Shown: one piece after another, positions 36,886 through 45,008 of the stretch
Position numbering within the stretch: the first letter of the stretch is position 1
How the letters are laid out: each line of letters starts with the position of its first letter
Origin: Pseudomonas sp. Seg1
GTDB lineage: Bacteria; Pseudomonadota; Gammaproteobacteria; Pseudomonadales; Pseudomonadaceae
NCBI RefSeq assembly: GCF_018326005.1
Contig: NZ_AP021903.1
Location: 1,676,001-1,740,000 of the forward strand
Reading direction: 5' to 3'
DNA length: 64,000 nucleotides
The notes under the pieces: generated by a model
The model's input: the letters and a program-made list of their open reading frames with translations, nothing else
Databases searched by the model: none
What the model was told of the DNA's origin: nothing
Translations under genes and position numbers: made by a program

Positions 36886-37225
36886 TAACCTGTAGAAAAG
36901 TAACTCGGCCAGGCATCGTACAGGAATAACTTGACAATAGCTTGGTAAATATCCTTCGGAATAACCCAGTGCGCTGCTGCATTATTCTCGATTCAATACT
37001 CGAAATATCCGGCTAACCTGCTGTTTTAAATAAGAACATTGATGTTTCGTGGCGCCGTGATGCTCGATCGCGAGGCGCGAAATCAGACTGACGAGCGGCA
37101 GGTCGCCGGCCCGCGACCGAGGAAAATCAAGGCTTGTCACAGAATTTGCGGCCTCGCCGGTTTGCCCGCGAACGGACGCGGCAAAACCGGGTAGAATGCC
37201 GCCCACGCAATGAGGGTTCTGGAAA
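36886..37225. other. Intergenic region without a supported gene
   Basis: About 340 bases separate the 62-aa gene and the S1-domain gene, which are divergent. The part nearest the 62-aa gene is AT-rich (36890-37030) and probably holds promoters. A 74-codon minus frame at 36982-37206 has no recognisable features. Confidence 0.6.
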
Positions 37226-38062
37226 ATGGCTTTAGTCGGGCGTTACAACAGTTTGCAAGTGGTTAAACACACTAACTTCGGTTTATATCTGGACGGCGGT
37301 GCCGACGGCGAAATTCTTTTGCCCAACCGTTATATCCCTAAAGATATTCCCAGCGAAGATGAAGACTGGCTCAACGTATTTATTTATCTGGACAGCGAAG
37401 ACAAACTTCTCGCTACCACGGAAAAACCAAAAGTTCAGGTGGGCGAGTTTGCCAGTCTGAAAGTTGTTGAAGTCAACAGCATTGGCGTATTCCTCGATTG
37501 GGGTTTGCCGAAAGATCTGTTGCTGCCGTATTCCGAAGAGAAGCGGCAGATGACTGCCGGCGAGTACTGCGTAGTGCACGTCTACCTCGACAAGCACACC
37601 CGCCGCATCACCGCCACCGCGCGTCTGGATCGCTACCTCGACAAGACCCCGGCCACGTACAGCGCAGGCCAGGAAGTTGATCTGCTGGTCGCCGAAGCCA
37701 CCGACATGGGCTTCAAGGCGATCATCAACAACAAGCATTGGGGTTTGATTCACAAGAATGAAATCTTCAAGTTCATGCGCTCCGGCATGCGTGAAAAGGG
37801 TTTCATCAAGGAAGTGCGCAGTGACGGCAAGATCAGCCTGAGCCTGCAACCGGTCGGCCAGGAAGCGGCCAGCAGCCTGTCGTCGAAGATCCTCGCCAAA
37901 TTGCGCGAGAACGACGGCACGCTGGCGGTCAGCGACAAGAGCGATCCGGCACTGATCAGCAGCCTGTTCGGCGTCAGCAAGGGCAACTTCAAGAAGGCCA
38001 TCGGTTCGCTGTACAAGGATGGCAAGATCGTCATTCACGCCGATCGCATTGAACTAACCTGA
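37226..38062 (+). CDS. CvfB/YitL-like S1 RNA-binding protein
   Basis: The 278-residue protein has three S1-like beta domains in tandem (about residues 4-60, 68-130, 145-210) with the repeated GxFxxxG pattern. Examples are VVKHTNFGLYLDGGADGEILLPN and VVEVNSIGVFLDWGLPKDLLLPY. A C-terminal winged helix follows (LFGVSKGNFKKAIGSLYK). This is the CvfB layout, a conserved RNA-binding factor. Its RNA targets in Pseudomonas are unknown. Confidence 0.9.
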   Translation: MALVGRYNSLQVVKHTNFGLYLDGGADGEILLPNRYIPKDIPSEDEDWLNVFIYLDSEDKLLATTEKPKVQVGEFASLKVVEVNSIGVFLDWGLPKDLLLPYSEEKRQMTAGEYCVVHVYLDKHTRRITATARLDRYLDKTPATYSAGQEVDLLVAEATDMGFKAIINNKHWGLIHKNEIFKFMRSGMREKGFIKEVRSDGKISLSLQPVGQEAASSLSSKILAKLRENDGTLAVSDKSDPALISSLFGVSKGNFKKAIGSLYKDGKIVIHADRIELT

Positions 38063-38107
38063 GCCTGGTGTGGCCCATGTTGCATGGGCTCACAGGAGGT
38101 CGGGTAA

Positions 38108-38512
38108 ATGAAAAAAGCGTTGATTGCCTACGTCGCCACGTTGGTGACGTTTCTTTTGCTTGACGGCATCTGGCTCGGCCTGCTGATGGCACCGACCTAT
38201 CGCGAACTGCTCGGTCCGCTGATGCTCGAAAAACCGCTGCTGGTTCCCGCAGCGGTTTTTTATTGCCTGTACGTTTTTGGTTGTATCCAGTTTGTGGTGT
38301 TGCCCGCGCTCAGTTGGCAGCAAGCGGCGCGGATGGGAGCGTTGTTGGGGCTGGTGGCGTATGGGACGTATGACCTGACCAATTGGGCGACATTGCGCGG
38401 CTGGTCGGTGCAGGTGACGTTGCTGGATTGGGGGTGGGGGACGTTTGCCACGGCGGTGGCTTGTACGGTCGGGTTTTGTGTGGCTCGGCGGTTTGCTGTT
38501 TCGAAGCGTTGA
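38108..38512 (+). CDS. DUF2177 membrane protein
   Basis: The 134-residue protein has four predicted membrane segments and matches DUF2177: LLLDGIWLGLLMAPTYRELLGPLM near the N-terminus, LLGLVAYGTYDLTNWATLRGW and LLDWGWGTFATAVAC near the C-terminus. AGGAGGTCGGG precedes the ATG at a good distance. A perfect terminator-like hairpin lies inside the coding sequence at 38229-38261. The function is unknown. Confidence 0.88.
   Translation: MKKALIAYVATLVTFLLLDGIWLGLLMAPTYRELLGPLMLEKPLLVPAAVFYCLYVFGCIQFVVLPALSWQQAARMGALLGLVAYGTYDLTNWATLRGWSVQVTLLDWGWGTFATAVACTVGFCVARRFAVSKR
38229..38261. terminator. Terminator-like hairpin inside the DUF2177 gene
   Basis: AAAAACCGCTGC (38229-38240) is the exact inverse of GCAGCGGTTTTT (38249-38260), with an 8-base loop and a T-run of six. 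It is in frame within the coding region (EKPLLVPAAVFY). It may be only a coincidence of the protein sequence. Confidence 0.55.
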
Positions 38513-38531
38513 GTTGTGCTGCTTCGACCGT

Positions 38532-38627
38532 CCTCATCGCTGGCAAGCCAGACTCCCACAGGGTTTTGTGCCGAACGTAGAATCTGTAGACACTATGCAA
38601 CCCTGTGGGAGCTCGCTTGCCAGCGAT
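38532..38627. repeat. REP-type inverted pair
   Basis: ATCGCTGGCAAGCCAGACTCCCACA and TGTGGGAGCTCGCTTGCCAGCGAT arms flank about 48 bases after the DUF2177 gene. Confidence 0.85.
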
Positions 38628-38736
38628 TGACGGCGCAGCCGACAGCCATTCACCGCTGACGCAACGGAAGAATTAAATGTCTTTTCCAGACGGCTTTTTC
38701 TGCCGCACTGGTGAATAATCGACGCCATCACTATTC

Positions 38737-38762
38737 GCCCCGGACATCGATCCGGGGCTTTG
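38737..38762 (+). terminator. Terminator-like hairpin upstream of an EamA gene
   Basis: GCCCCGGA (38737-38744) and TCCGGGGC (38751-38758) form an 8-bp stem with a short CTTTGTT tail. It lies about 50 bases before the EamA start, so it could be an attenuator or the end of an upstream transcript. Confidence 0.45.
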
Positions 38763-38811
38763 TTATGACCATTGGATGGCCTGCCATGTTGTGTGTGTAC
38801 GAGGTGTTGCC

Positions 38812-39744
38812 GTGAGTATCGAGCGGCGCAATGCCGATAGTTTTGCCCTGCAAGTGATGATTGGCCTGTGCCTGATCTGGGGCGTGCAGCAAGTGATGAT
38901 CAAGTGGGCGGCGCCCGACATTGCGCCGGTCATGCAAGCGGCGGCGCGCTCGGGCATTTCCGCATTGCTGGTAGGACTGCTCATCTGCTGGAAGGGCGGT
39001 TGGAATCAGGTCGGCAAGACCTGGCGCGGCGGCTTGTTGGCCGGTGCGCTGTTCGGCCTGGAGTTCTTCTTCATCGCCGAAGGTCTGCAACTGACCACGG
39101 CGGCGCACATGTCAGTGTTCCTCTACACCGCGCCAATCTTCACCGCGCTGGGCGTGCACTTCCTGTTGGCCAGCGAGCGTTTGCGGCCCTTGCAGTGGCT
39201 GGGGATTTTGCTCGCCTTCATCGGTATCGCGATTGCCTTCGCTGGCGGCGTGTCGTGGGACAACCTCGACCGGCGGATGCTGCTGGGGGACGCCTTTGGT
39301 GTCTTGGCTGGCGCCTGTTGGGGCGCGACGACGGTGGTGGTGCGCGCTTCGCGGTTGTCCGAGGCACCGGTAACGCTGACCCTGTTCTATCAATTGATCG
39401 TCGGCTTTCTCGGCCTGTTGCTGATCGCGCTGTTCAGCGGCCAGATTACTCATGTCAGCCTGACTACAGTGGCAGTGGCCAGCGTGTTGTTTCAAGGCCT
39501 GGTGGTGTCGTTCTTCAGTTACCTGGTGTGGTTCTGGCTGCTGCGCCGTTATCTGGCCGCCAACCTCGCGGTGTTCTCGTTCATGACGCCGTTGTTCGGC
39601 GTCACCTTCGGCGTGTTGCTGCTCGGCGAACACCTGAGCCTGAACTTTGTCATCGGTGCGGTGCTGGTATTGCTCGGCATCACTTTTGTCAGCGCCGAGC
39701 AGTGGCTGCGTCGGCGTTTGCGCAAAGCGCTCGGCCAGCGCTAG
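38812..39744 (+). CDS. EamA/DMT family transporter
   Basis: A GTG start at 38812 is chosen because CGAGGTG lies just upstream and the product then begins at SIERRNADS. The 310-residue protein has about ten membrane segments in two EamA repeats. The LIWGVQQVMIKWAAPDIAPVMQAAARS segment is typical. It is the fourth DMT transporter in the window. Its last 56 bases overlap the convergent MFS gene. The substrate is unknown. Confidence 0.87.
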   Translation: MSIERRNADSFALQVMIGLCLIWGVQQVMIKWAAPDIAPVMQAAARSGISALLVGLLICWKGGWNQVGKTWRGGLLAGALFGLEFFFIAEGLQLTTAAHMSVFLYTAPIFTALGVHFLLASERLRPLQWLGILLAFIGIAIAFAGGVSWDNLDRRMLLGDAFGVLAGACWGATTVVVRASRLSEAPVTLTLFYQLIVGFLGLLLIALFSGQITHVSLTTVAVASVLFQGLVVSFFSYLVWFWLLRRYLAANLAVFSFMTPLFGVTFGVLLLGEHLSLNFVIGAVLVLLGITFVSAEQWLRRRLRKALGQR

Positions 39745-40870
39745 TCGATTGCCGCGCCAGGCCACCGGCCATCAACAAGCCGCTGCCGGCGATCACCAGC
39801 GCAGGCTGCAAACCACCGCTGAAATGGCTGCTCAGCGCGGCCAGCAACGGGCCGCTGAGCTGGCCGACGGCAAAGCAAGCGGTCAACATGCCGGCATTGC
39901 GCTGGGTGGCATGCGGCGCCAGCTCCCGGGAGCGTTGCATGACCAACTGCATGCAGGCCAGAAACGGAGTGCCGCAAAGAACCACACCCAGTGCCAGACC
40001 CCAACCACTGCCCAACAGGCAGGCAAAAACCCCGGCGGCTTGCAGCCACAGCGTCGCCGTCAACCAGTGGCGCGTGGTCGCCGGATCATGCCGGCGCAGA
40101 CTCACCAGCAACACGCCGATGGCCGCGCCAAGGCCGAAGCACGGCCAGAACAGATCCGCTTGCCATTGCCCGTGAAACTGCGCGTTGGCCATCTGCGACA
40201 GGAACGTCGCCGGGATGATGTAGCCGATGCCGTACAACGCGTAAATAACGGCCAGACGGGCAATGCCGCGATTGGCTGGATTGATGGAAGTCGTTGCAAC
40301 GATGGGCGCGGCGACCGGTTGCGGCAAAAAGCGCCAGACGCCGAGCATCATCACCAAGGCCGCCACGGCATAAATCAGCCACAACGTCGCCGACGTCTGC
40401 TGCAGCAGATGTGAGACGAGTGCCAGCAATCCCGTCAGAAAAATTCCCAGACCTGGTCCGGCAAACACCAATGCGCCCAACCGAGGACGCCCTGCCGCCG
40501 CAGCCAATGGCTGGCTCAGTGATGTGATCATCACCAGAACCCAGGCACTCGCCACGCCGGTACCGAAGCGTAATACCAGATGCGACCAGAAACCGTTGGC
40601 CCAGAACGATGCCAGCGTCAGCAGCACGCACAGCCACAATCCGCCGTGCAGGCGACGCTGCACCTGCTCGGGACGGCGGGCGAACGTTGCATCCACCGCA
40701 CCCAACAAATAACCGAGGTAGTTGGCCGCCGCAATCAGACCGGCGGCCGTCAGGTCAAACTGCCCTTCACTGAGCAGATGCGGCATTTGCGGTGTGAGAG
40801 CGAAACGGCCGATGCCCATGGCCATCATCAGAGCGACGAAGCAAGCGGATAAGCGAATCAGCGGCGACAT
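39689..40870 (-). CDS. YbfB/YjiJ family MFS transporter
   Basis: The 393-residue protein has twelve hydrophobic segments and the family opening SACFVALMMAMGIGRFALTPQMPHLL. It belongs to the YbfB/YjiJ group of the major facilitator superfamily, whose substrates are largely unknown. The gene is divergent from a LysR gene with a 104-base gap, so it is probably that regulator's target. The C-terminus (SAGRALCANADAATARR) overlaps the convergent EamA gene. Confidence 0.88.
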   Translation of the reverse strand: MSPLIRLSACFVALMMAMGIGRFALTPQMPHLLSEGQFDLTAAGLIAAANYLGYLLGAVDATFARRPEQVQRRLHGGLWLCVLLTLASFWANGFWSHLVLRFGTGVASAWVLVMITSLSQPLAAAAGRPRLGALVFAGPGLGIFLTGLLALVSHLLQQTSATLWLIYAVAALVMMLGVWRFLPQPVAAPIVATTSINPANRGIARLAVIYALYGIGYIIPATFLSQMANAQFHGQWQADLFWPCFGLGAAIGVLLVSLRRHDPATTRHWLTATLWLQAAGVFACLLGSGWGLALGVVLCGTPFLACMQLVMQRSRELAPHATQRNAGMLTACFAVGQLSGPLLAALSSHFSGGLQPALVIAGSGLLMAGGLARQSTSAGRALCANADAATARR

Positions 40871-40974
40871 GGTCTGGATTCCTTTAGAGGATCAATGACC
40901 GTCAGGCTAAGACTGATTGACTTTCTTTAAAATTGAATAATAGTGAGTAACTTGTTCTGTTCTGGAGAAAGGTC

Positions 40975-41868
40975 GTGGAATTCAGCCAACTGCGGATTTT
41001 TCAGGCCGTTGCGCAGGAAGGGTCGATCACCCGCGCCGCCGAACGCCTGCACCGAGTGCCGTCGAATCTGTCGACCCGGCTTAAACAGTTGGAGGAGCAA
41101 CTCGGCGTAGAGCTTTTCGTCCGCGAACGTCAGCGTTTGCAGCTGTCGCCTGCGGGAAAAGTCTTGCTGGACTACACCGGCAAACTGTTTGCCCTGCGTG
41201 ATCAGGCCACTGCGGCGGTGATGGGTGGGCAGCCGGCGGGTGATTTTGTTCTGGGTACTATGTACAGCACCGCAGCGATCCATTTGCCGGCATTGCTGGC
41301 GCGGTATCACAAGCAGTACCCGGCGGTGAACCTGCAAGTGCAGTCGGCACCGAGCGGCGAACTGCTCGAAGGCTTGCTCACGGGTCGCCTCGATGCAGCT
41401 TTGGTGGACGGCCCGCTGGAGCTGGCCGGGCTCGATGGTGTGCCGTTGTGCGAAGAGCGGCTGGTGTTGATCACGGAAATCGATCATCCACCGGTGCGCA
41501 GCGCCGCGGATGTTGAAGGGCGTTCGGTGTTCACGTTCCGCCAGGGCTGCTCCTACCGTATGCGCCTGGAGGCGTGGTTTGCCCACGCCCATGCGGCGAT
41601 GGGCCGGGCGATGGAAATCGAGTCCTATCAGGGCATGCTTGCTTGTGTGGTGGCGGGCAGTGGCGTGGCGCTGATGTCGGAGTCGATGCTCGCCAGTCTG
41701 CCGGGTCGCGAGAACGTTGCCGCGCATCCATTGGCTGAGCCGTTCGTGAGTGCGACAACATGGCTCATGTGGCGCAAAGGCATGCTTGGCGCCAACCTCA
41801 ACGCGTGGATTGAAGTGCAGCAAGCCGTCTATCCTGCGGCTCTGAATGAAAGCCGGGAAACGGCTTGA
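40975..41868 (+). CDS. LysR family transcriptional regulator
   Basis: The GTG at 40975 begins MEFSQLRIFQAVAQEGSITRAA, a standard LysR winged helix, and GGAGAAAGG lies upstream. The 297-residue protein has a substrate-binding domain with FRQGCSYRMRLEAWF, seen in PtrR-like regulators. It is divergent from the MFS gene. The effector is unknown. Confidence 0.9.
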   Translation: MEFSQLRIFQAVAQEGSITRAAERLHRVPSNLSTRLKQLEEQLGVELFVRERQRLQLSPAGKVLLDYTGKLFALRDQATAAVMGGQPAGDFVLGTMYSTAAIHLPALLARYHKQYPAVNLQVQSAPSGELLEGLLTGRLDAALVDGPLELAGLDGVPLCEERLVLITEIDHPPVRSAADVEGRSVFTFRQGCSYRMRLEAWFAHAHAAMGRAMEIESYQGMLACVVAGSGVALMSESMLASLPGRENVAAHPLAEPFVSATTWLMWRKGMLGANLNAWIEVQQAVYPAALNESRETA

Positions 41869-42010
41869 ACGAATGGACAGGAATTCTGTTCAATTCAGTA
41901 ACAGATCATTGCGGATTTCGCCGAGCATTGCGTAGGACTTCGGACTATTATCAGTGCGAAGCGGCCTCAGAATTCCGGCCGCTCAGCACCACCCTGAAGG
42001 GGGCATGACG

Positions 42011-42139
42011 ATGAAAGAGAAAATTCAGAACTGGCTGCACGATTTAGGTGTTGCCCTCGGCTTGATCGAACCGCCTCTGCAACCTGTACCGATTCGCACA
42101 GACGACGAACAGCGTCGGCGCCAACCGCGTCGGCGCTAG
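42011..42139 (+). CDS. Small basic protein, 42 aa
   Basis: ATG 42011 is chosen because GGGGG ends eight bases upstream; ATG 42005 is too close. The product starts MKEKIQNWLHDLGVALGLIEPP and ends in an arginine-rich tail (RRRQPRRR). It is amphipathic at the N-terminus. I believe similar short proteins occur in other Pseudomonas, but I cannot name a function. Confidence 0.55.
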   Translation: MKEKIQNWLHDLGVALGLIEPPLQPVPIRTDDEQRRRQPRRR

Positions 42140-42171
42140 GCAGACGTAAGCATCAGGTGAATGGGGTTATT

Positions 42172-42321
42172 TGTGGCGAGGGGATTTATCCCCGATGGGC
42201 TGCGGAGCAGCCCCATTTGCAGCAATCACATTCTTACAGGTCGAACCGGGTTTAATGGTTTTGGGGCTGCTTCGCAGCCCATCGGGGCGGTGCGACGTTT
42301 CGCTAAATCCCCTCGCCACAG
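42172..42321. repeat. Long palindromic repeat, GTGGCGAGGGGATTTATCCCC family
   Basis: Arms TGTGGCGAGGGGATTTATCC and AAATCCCCTCGCCACA flank an internal GATGGGCTGCGGAGCAGCCCC / GGGGCTGCTTCGCAGCCCATC palindrome. The right arm has lost part of its core. Confidence 0.82.
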
Positions 42322-42361
42322 GGATCTCCAGCATCCTGACAGATGTATTTGCCAATCCCTC

Positions 42362-42610
42362 TCAATGCCGCCCGATCTCCAGTAAAAACCGGCTCAAGTC
42401 ATTCGCGGTCTTCGCGGTCTTGAGCATCCGGTCTTCCTGCGCCGTAAACGCCGTCAGTCCGAATTCATCTTCCAGATGAAAGATCAGATCCTCGATATCA
42501 GCTTTCTCCAAACCCAGTTGCACCAGGCTGGTGTTGTCATTGAATTCGCGGCTTTCCAGCAGACGCCGAATATATCGGTGCACGGCGGCACGCACGGCAG
42601 CTCTTCTCAT
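42362..42610 (-). CDS. Acyl-carrier-protein-like protein lacking the Ser site
   Basis: The 82-residue protein from ATG 42610 has the spacing of an acyl carrier protein: TSLVQLGLEKADIEDLIFHLEDEF aligns with the ACP segment around the DSL motif. The DSL of true ACPs is EKA here, so the serine that carries phosphopantetheine is a lysine. It cannot be a normal carrier. It lies next to an MBL hydrolase on the same strand, 44 bases downstream. Start choice is weak because no good ribosome-binding site is visible. Confidence 0.65.
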   Translation of the reverse strand: MRRAAVRAAVHRYIRRLLESREFNDNTSLVQLGLEKADIEDLIFHLEDEFGLTAFTAQEDRMLKTAKTANDLSRFLLEIGRH

Positions 42611-42653
42611 GGCAGATATTTCTGATTGTTGTTTTGCTTGATTACAGCAGGCG

Positions 42654-43379
42654 TCACGCGTGCCCGCGTAACCACTCGTCAATCATCGAACGCAAATGCT
42701 CGCCGGAGAAACTGCCGAAATGCCCGCCATGCACGGTGCGGATAGGCAATGCCTGCAAACGCCGCAGACTGGCCGCATAGTCATCCAGATTAGAATGGTA
42801 GGCGTCCTCGATCAACGGCCCGTCGTAGATGATGTCGCCACTGAACAGCGTTTGTGTCGCCGCTTCATACAGGCTGATCCCGCCCGGCGAATGCCCCGGC
42901 GTGTGCAGCACCTGCAGGCTGCGATCGCCCAGATCCAGCACATCGCCATCCTCGACAAACCCGGTCGCCGGCGCGGCTTTGACCCGGTACTCGGCGTAGC
43001 ACAACGGGCAATCCGGATGCGCCTCGAACATGTCATCGCCGACGAAAGCGCGGCTCAGATCATTCTCGCCATCGGGCGCAGCCAGAATGTCCGCTTCGGC
43101 CGGATGCACCAGTCGTTCAGCGAATTCGTGATGCCCGGCGATGTGGTCGAAATGGCAATGACTGGCTACTGCCACCAACGGTCGCTCGGTAATCCATGGC
43201 AATTGTTCGCGCAGGCTGACAAGCCCTGAACCGCTATCGAGCAACAGGTCTTTGTCGCGGCCCTGCACATGCCACAGGTTGCAGCGGTAGAACGGTCGAA
43301 TGTGCGGCTCATGAATCAACCGGATGCCGTCACTCAGGTGCTGCACTTCAAACCACTGATCGCGAGAAACAATCTTCAT
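42654..43379 (-). CDS. MBL-fold metallo-hydrolase
   Basis: The 241-residue protein has the metallo-beta-lactamase metal motif HCHFDH (74-79), preceded by LLDSGSGL. Later metal ligands are visible in LHTPGHSPGG and in SGDIIYDG. It is a glyoxalase-II-like hydrolase of unknown substrate. ATG 43379 follows GAAGGA. It is upstream of the ACP-like gene. Confidence 0.88.
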   Translation of the reverse strand: MKIVSRDQWFEVQHLSDGIRLIHEPHIRPFYRCNLWHVQGRDKDLLLDSGSGLVSLREQLPWITERPLVAVASHCHFDHIAGHHEFAERLVHPAEADILAAPDGENDLSRAFVGDDMFEAHPDCPLCYAEYRVKAAPATGFVEDGDVLDLGDRSLQVLHTPGHSPGGISLYEAATQTLFSGDIIYDGPLIEDAYHSNLDDYAASLRRLQALPIRTVHGGHFGSFSGEHLRSMIDEWLRGHA

Positions 43380-43465
43380 CAGCACATTCCTTCAGGCGTA
43401 AAAAAACGAGTGTGGCAACCGACGCCACACCCGTCGAAGAAAGCATCAAGTCGTTATGTTTCAGC

Positions 43466-44845
43466 TTAGATCGCGCTGGCCACGGTCGCCGGGCGAGGGG
43501 AGACCAGGCTGACCACCACGAAACTCACCAGACCGACAGCCAGGCTGTAGTAGATCGGCGTGTTGGCGTCCAGACCGTCCTTGAACATGAACAGCAGCGC
43601 GGTGGCAAAGCCCAGGCCCATGCTGGCGATGGCGCCGGCGGTGGTCGCGCGTTTCCAGAAAATCGCCCCGATCAACGGGATCAGCATGCCGCCGACCAAC
43701 AGGTTGTAGGCGAGGGTCAGGGCGCTGATCACATCGTTCACCACCAGCGCGATACCCAGCACAACGATGCCGGTCAGCAGGGTGAACAGGCGGTTGATGC
43801 CCAGGCTCGACTGTTTGCCGCCACGCAGTTTCGGCAACAGATCTTCAGTCAGGGTGGTGGCAGCGGCGAGCAGGCCGGCGCTGGCGGTGGACATCATTGC
43901 CGCGAGTGCCGCAGCGATCACCAGACCACGGATGCCGTCCGGCAGCGACAGTTTGACGATCGCGGCGAAGGCGTTGTTGACGTTGTCCAGATCCGGGATC
44001 AGCACGTGCGCGGCCATGCCGATCAGCGCGCAGGCCAGGCCGTAGAGGATGCAGTAGATACCCGCAATGCTGCCGGCGTATTGCGCGACTTTGGCGGTCT
44101 TGACGGTGAACACCCGTTGCCAGATGTCCTGACCGATCAGGATGCCGAAGAAGTAGATCATGAAGTAGGTGATGATCGTGTCCCAGCCGATGGTGGTGAA
44201 GCTGAAGGCAGTGGCCGGCAGTTTCAGCACCAACTCATCCCAACCGCCAACGCGGTACAGGCAGATCGGCAACAGGATGAACATCAGGCCAACGGTCTTG
44301 ATGATGAACTGGACGATGTCGGTCAGGGTCAGCGACCACATGCCGCCAATGGCCGAGTAGACCACCACCACACCACCGCCGAGCAACACCGAGATCCAGA
44401 ACGGCAGGCCGAACAGCACTTGCAGCACGGTGCCGATGGCGAGGATCGAAGTCACGCCGATCATCAGCGCGTAGGCCAGCATGATCGCCGCGCTCGCCGA
44501 GCGGGCCATCGGGTTGTAGCGTTTTTCCAGGACCTGGGTAACGGTGTAGATCTTCAGTTTCAGCAGCGGTTTGGCGAGGAACAGGTTCAGCGCGACGATG
44601 CCGCAACCGAGTGCCGCGCACAGCCAGAAACCGGAGATGCCGTGCACGTAGCCCAGACGCACGGTGCCGACGGTGGATGCGCCACCGAGCACGGTCGCGG
44701 CCATGGTGCCCATATACAGGCTCGGGCCTAGGTTACGACCGGCCACGAGAAAGTCCTCGTTGGTCTTGGCCTTGCGCATGCCGAAGTAGCCGAGCAAGAG
44801 CATGCCGGCGGCGTAGATGAGGACGACGAATAAATCCAAAGCCAT
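43466..44845 (-). CDS. Sodium:solute symporter family transporter
   Basis: From ATG 44845 the 459-residue protein has about thirteen membrane segments and the SSS-family opening VVLIYAAGMLLLGYFG, with GASTVGTVRLGYVHG near residue 60. It takes up a solute with sodium. The gene is the last of the minus-strand gbu cluster, separated from the NCS1 gene by a REP element. From memory, PA1418 in P. aeruginosa is in the same position. The substrate is not known. Confidence 0.85.
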   Translation of the reverse strand: MALDLFVVLIYAAGMLLLGYFGMRKAKTNEDFLVAGRNLGPSLYMGTMAATVLGGASTVGTVRLGYVHGISGFWLCAALGCGIVALNLFLAKPLLKLKIYTVTQVLEKRYNPMARSASAAIMLAYALMIGVTSILAIGTVLQVLFGLPFWISVLLGGGVVVVYSAIGGMWSLTLTDIVQFIIKTVGLMFILLPICLYRVGGWDELVLKLPATAFSFTTIGWDTIITYFMIYFFGILIGQDIWQRVFTVKTAKVAQYAGSIAGIYCILYGLACALIGMAAHVLIPDLDNVNNAFAAIVKLSLPDGIRGLVIAAALAAMMSTASAGLLAAATTLTEDLLPKLRGGKQSSLGINRLFTLLTGIVVLGIALVVNDVISALTLAYNLLVGGMLIPLIGAIFWKRATTAGAIASMGLGFATALLFMFKDGLDANTPIYYSLAVGLVSFVVVSLVSPRPATVASAI

Positions 44846-44908
44846 GATGGCGTGTCTCCGATTGTCTTTTTTATGGTGAAACAAATTTGGTTCAGTGGTG
44901 CTGCCCTT

Positions 44909-44996
44909 TGTAGGCCTTCGCCTGCTCGCGATAGCGGTCTGTCAGTCACATCTTTATTGGATGTGCTGCAGTTATCGCGAGCAGGCTCGCTCCCAC
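44909..44996. repeat. REP-type inverted pair
   Basis: TGTAGGCCTTCGCCTGCTCGCGAT and ATCGCGAGCAGGCTCGCTCCCA arms flank about 35 bases between the SSS and NCS1 transporter genes. It may reduce read-through to the SSS gene. Confidence 0.85.
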
Positions 44997-45008
44997 CGGG
45001 GGGCTGCG

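Noticed and set aside
36982-37206. 74-codon minus frame before the S1-domain gene
   Set aside because: No good start signal or recognisable features; it lies in what is probably a promoter region.
38737-38762. Guanidine (mini-ykkC) riboswitch before the EamA gene
   Set aside because: The hairpin loop is CATCGA and lacks the ACGR loops, and only one such hairpin is visible.
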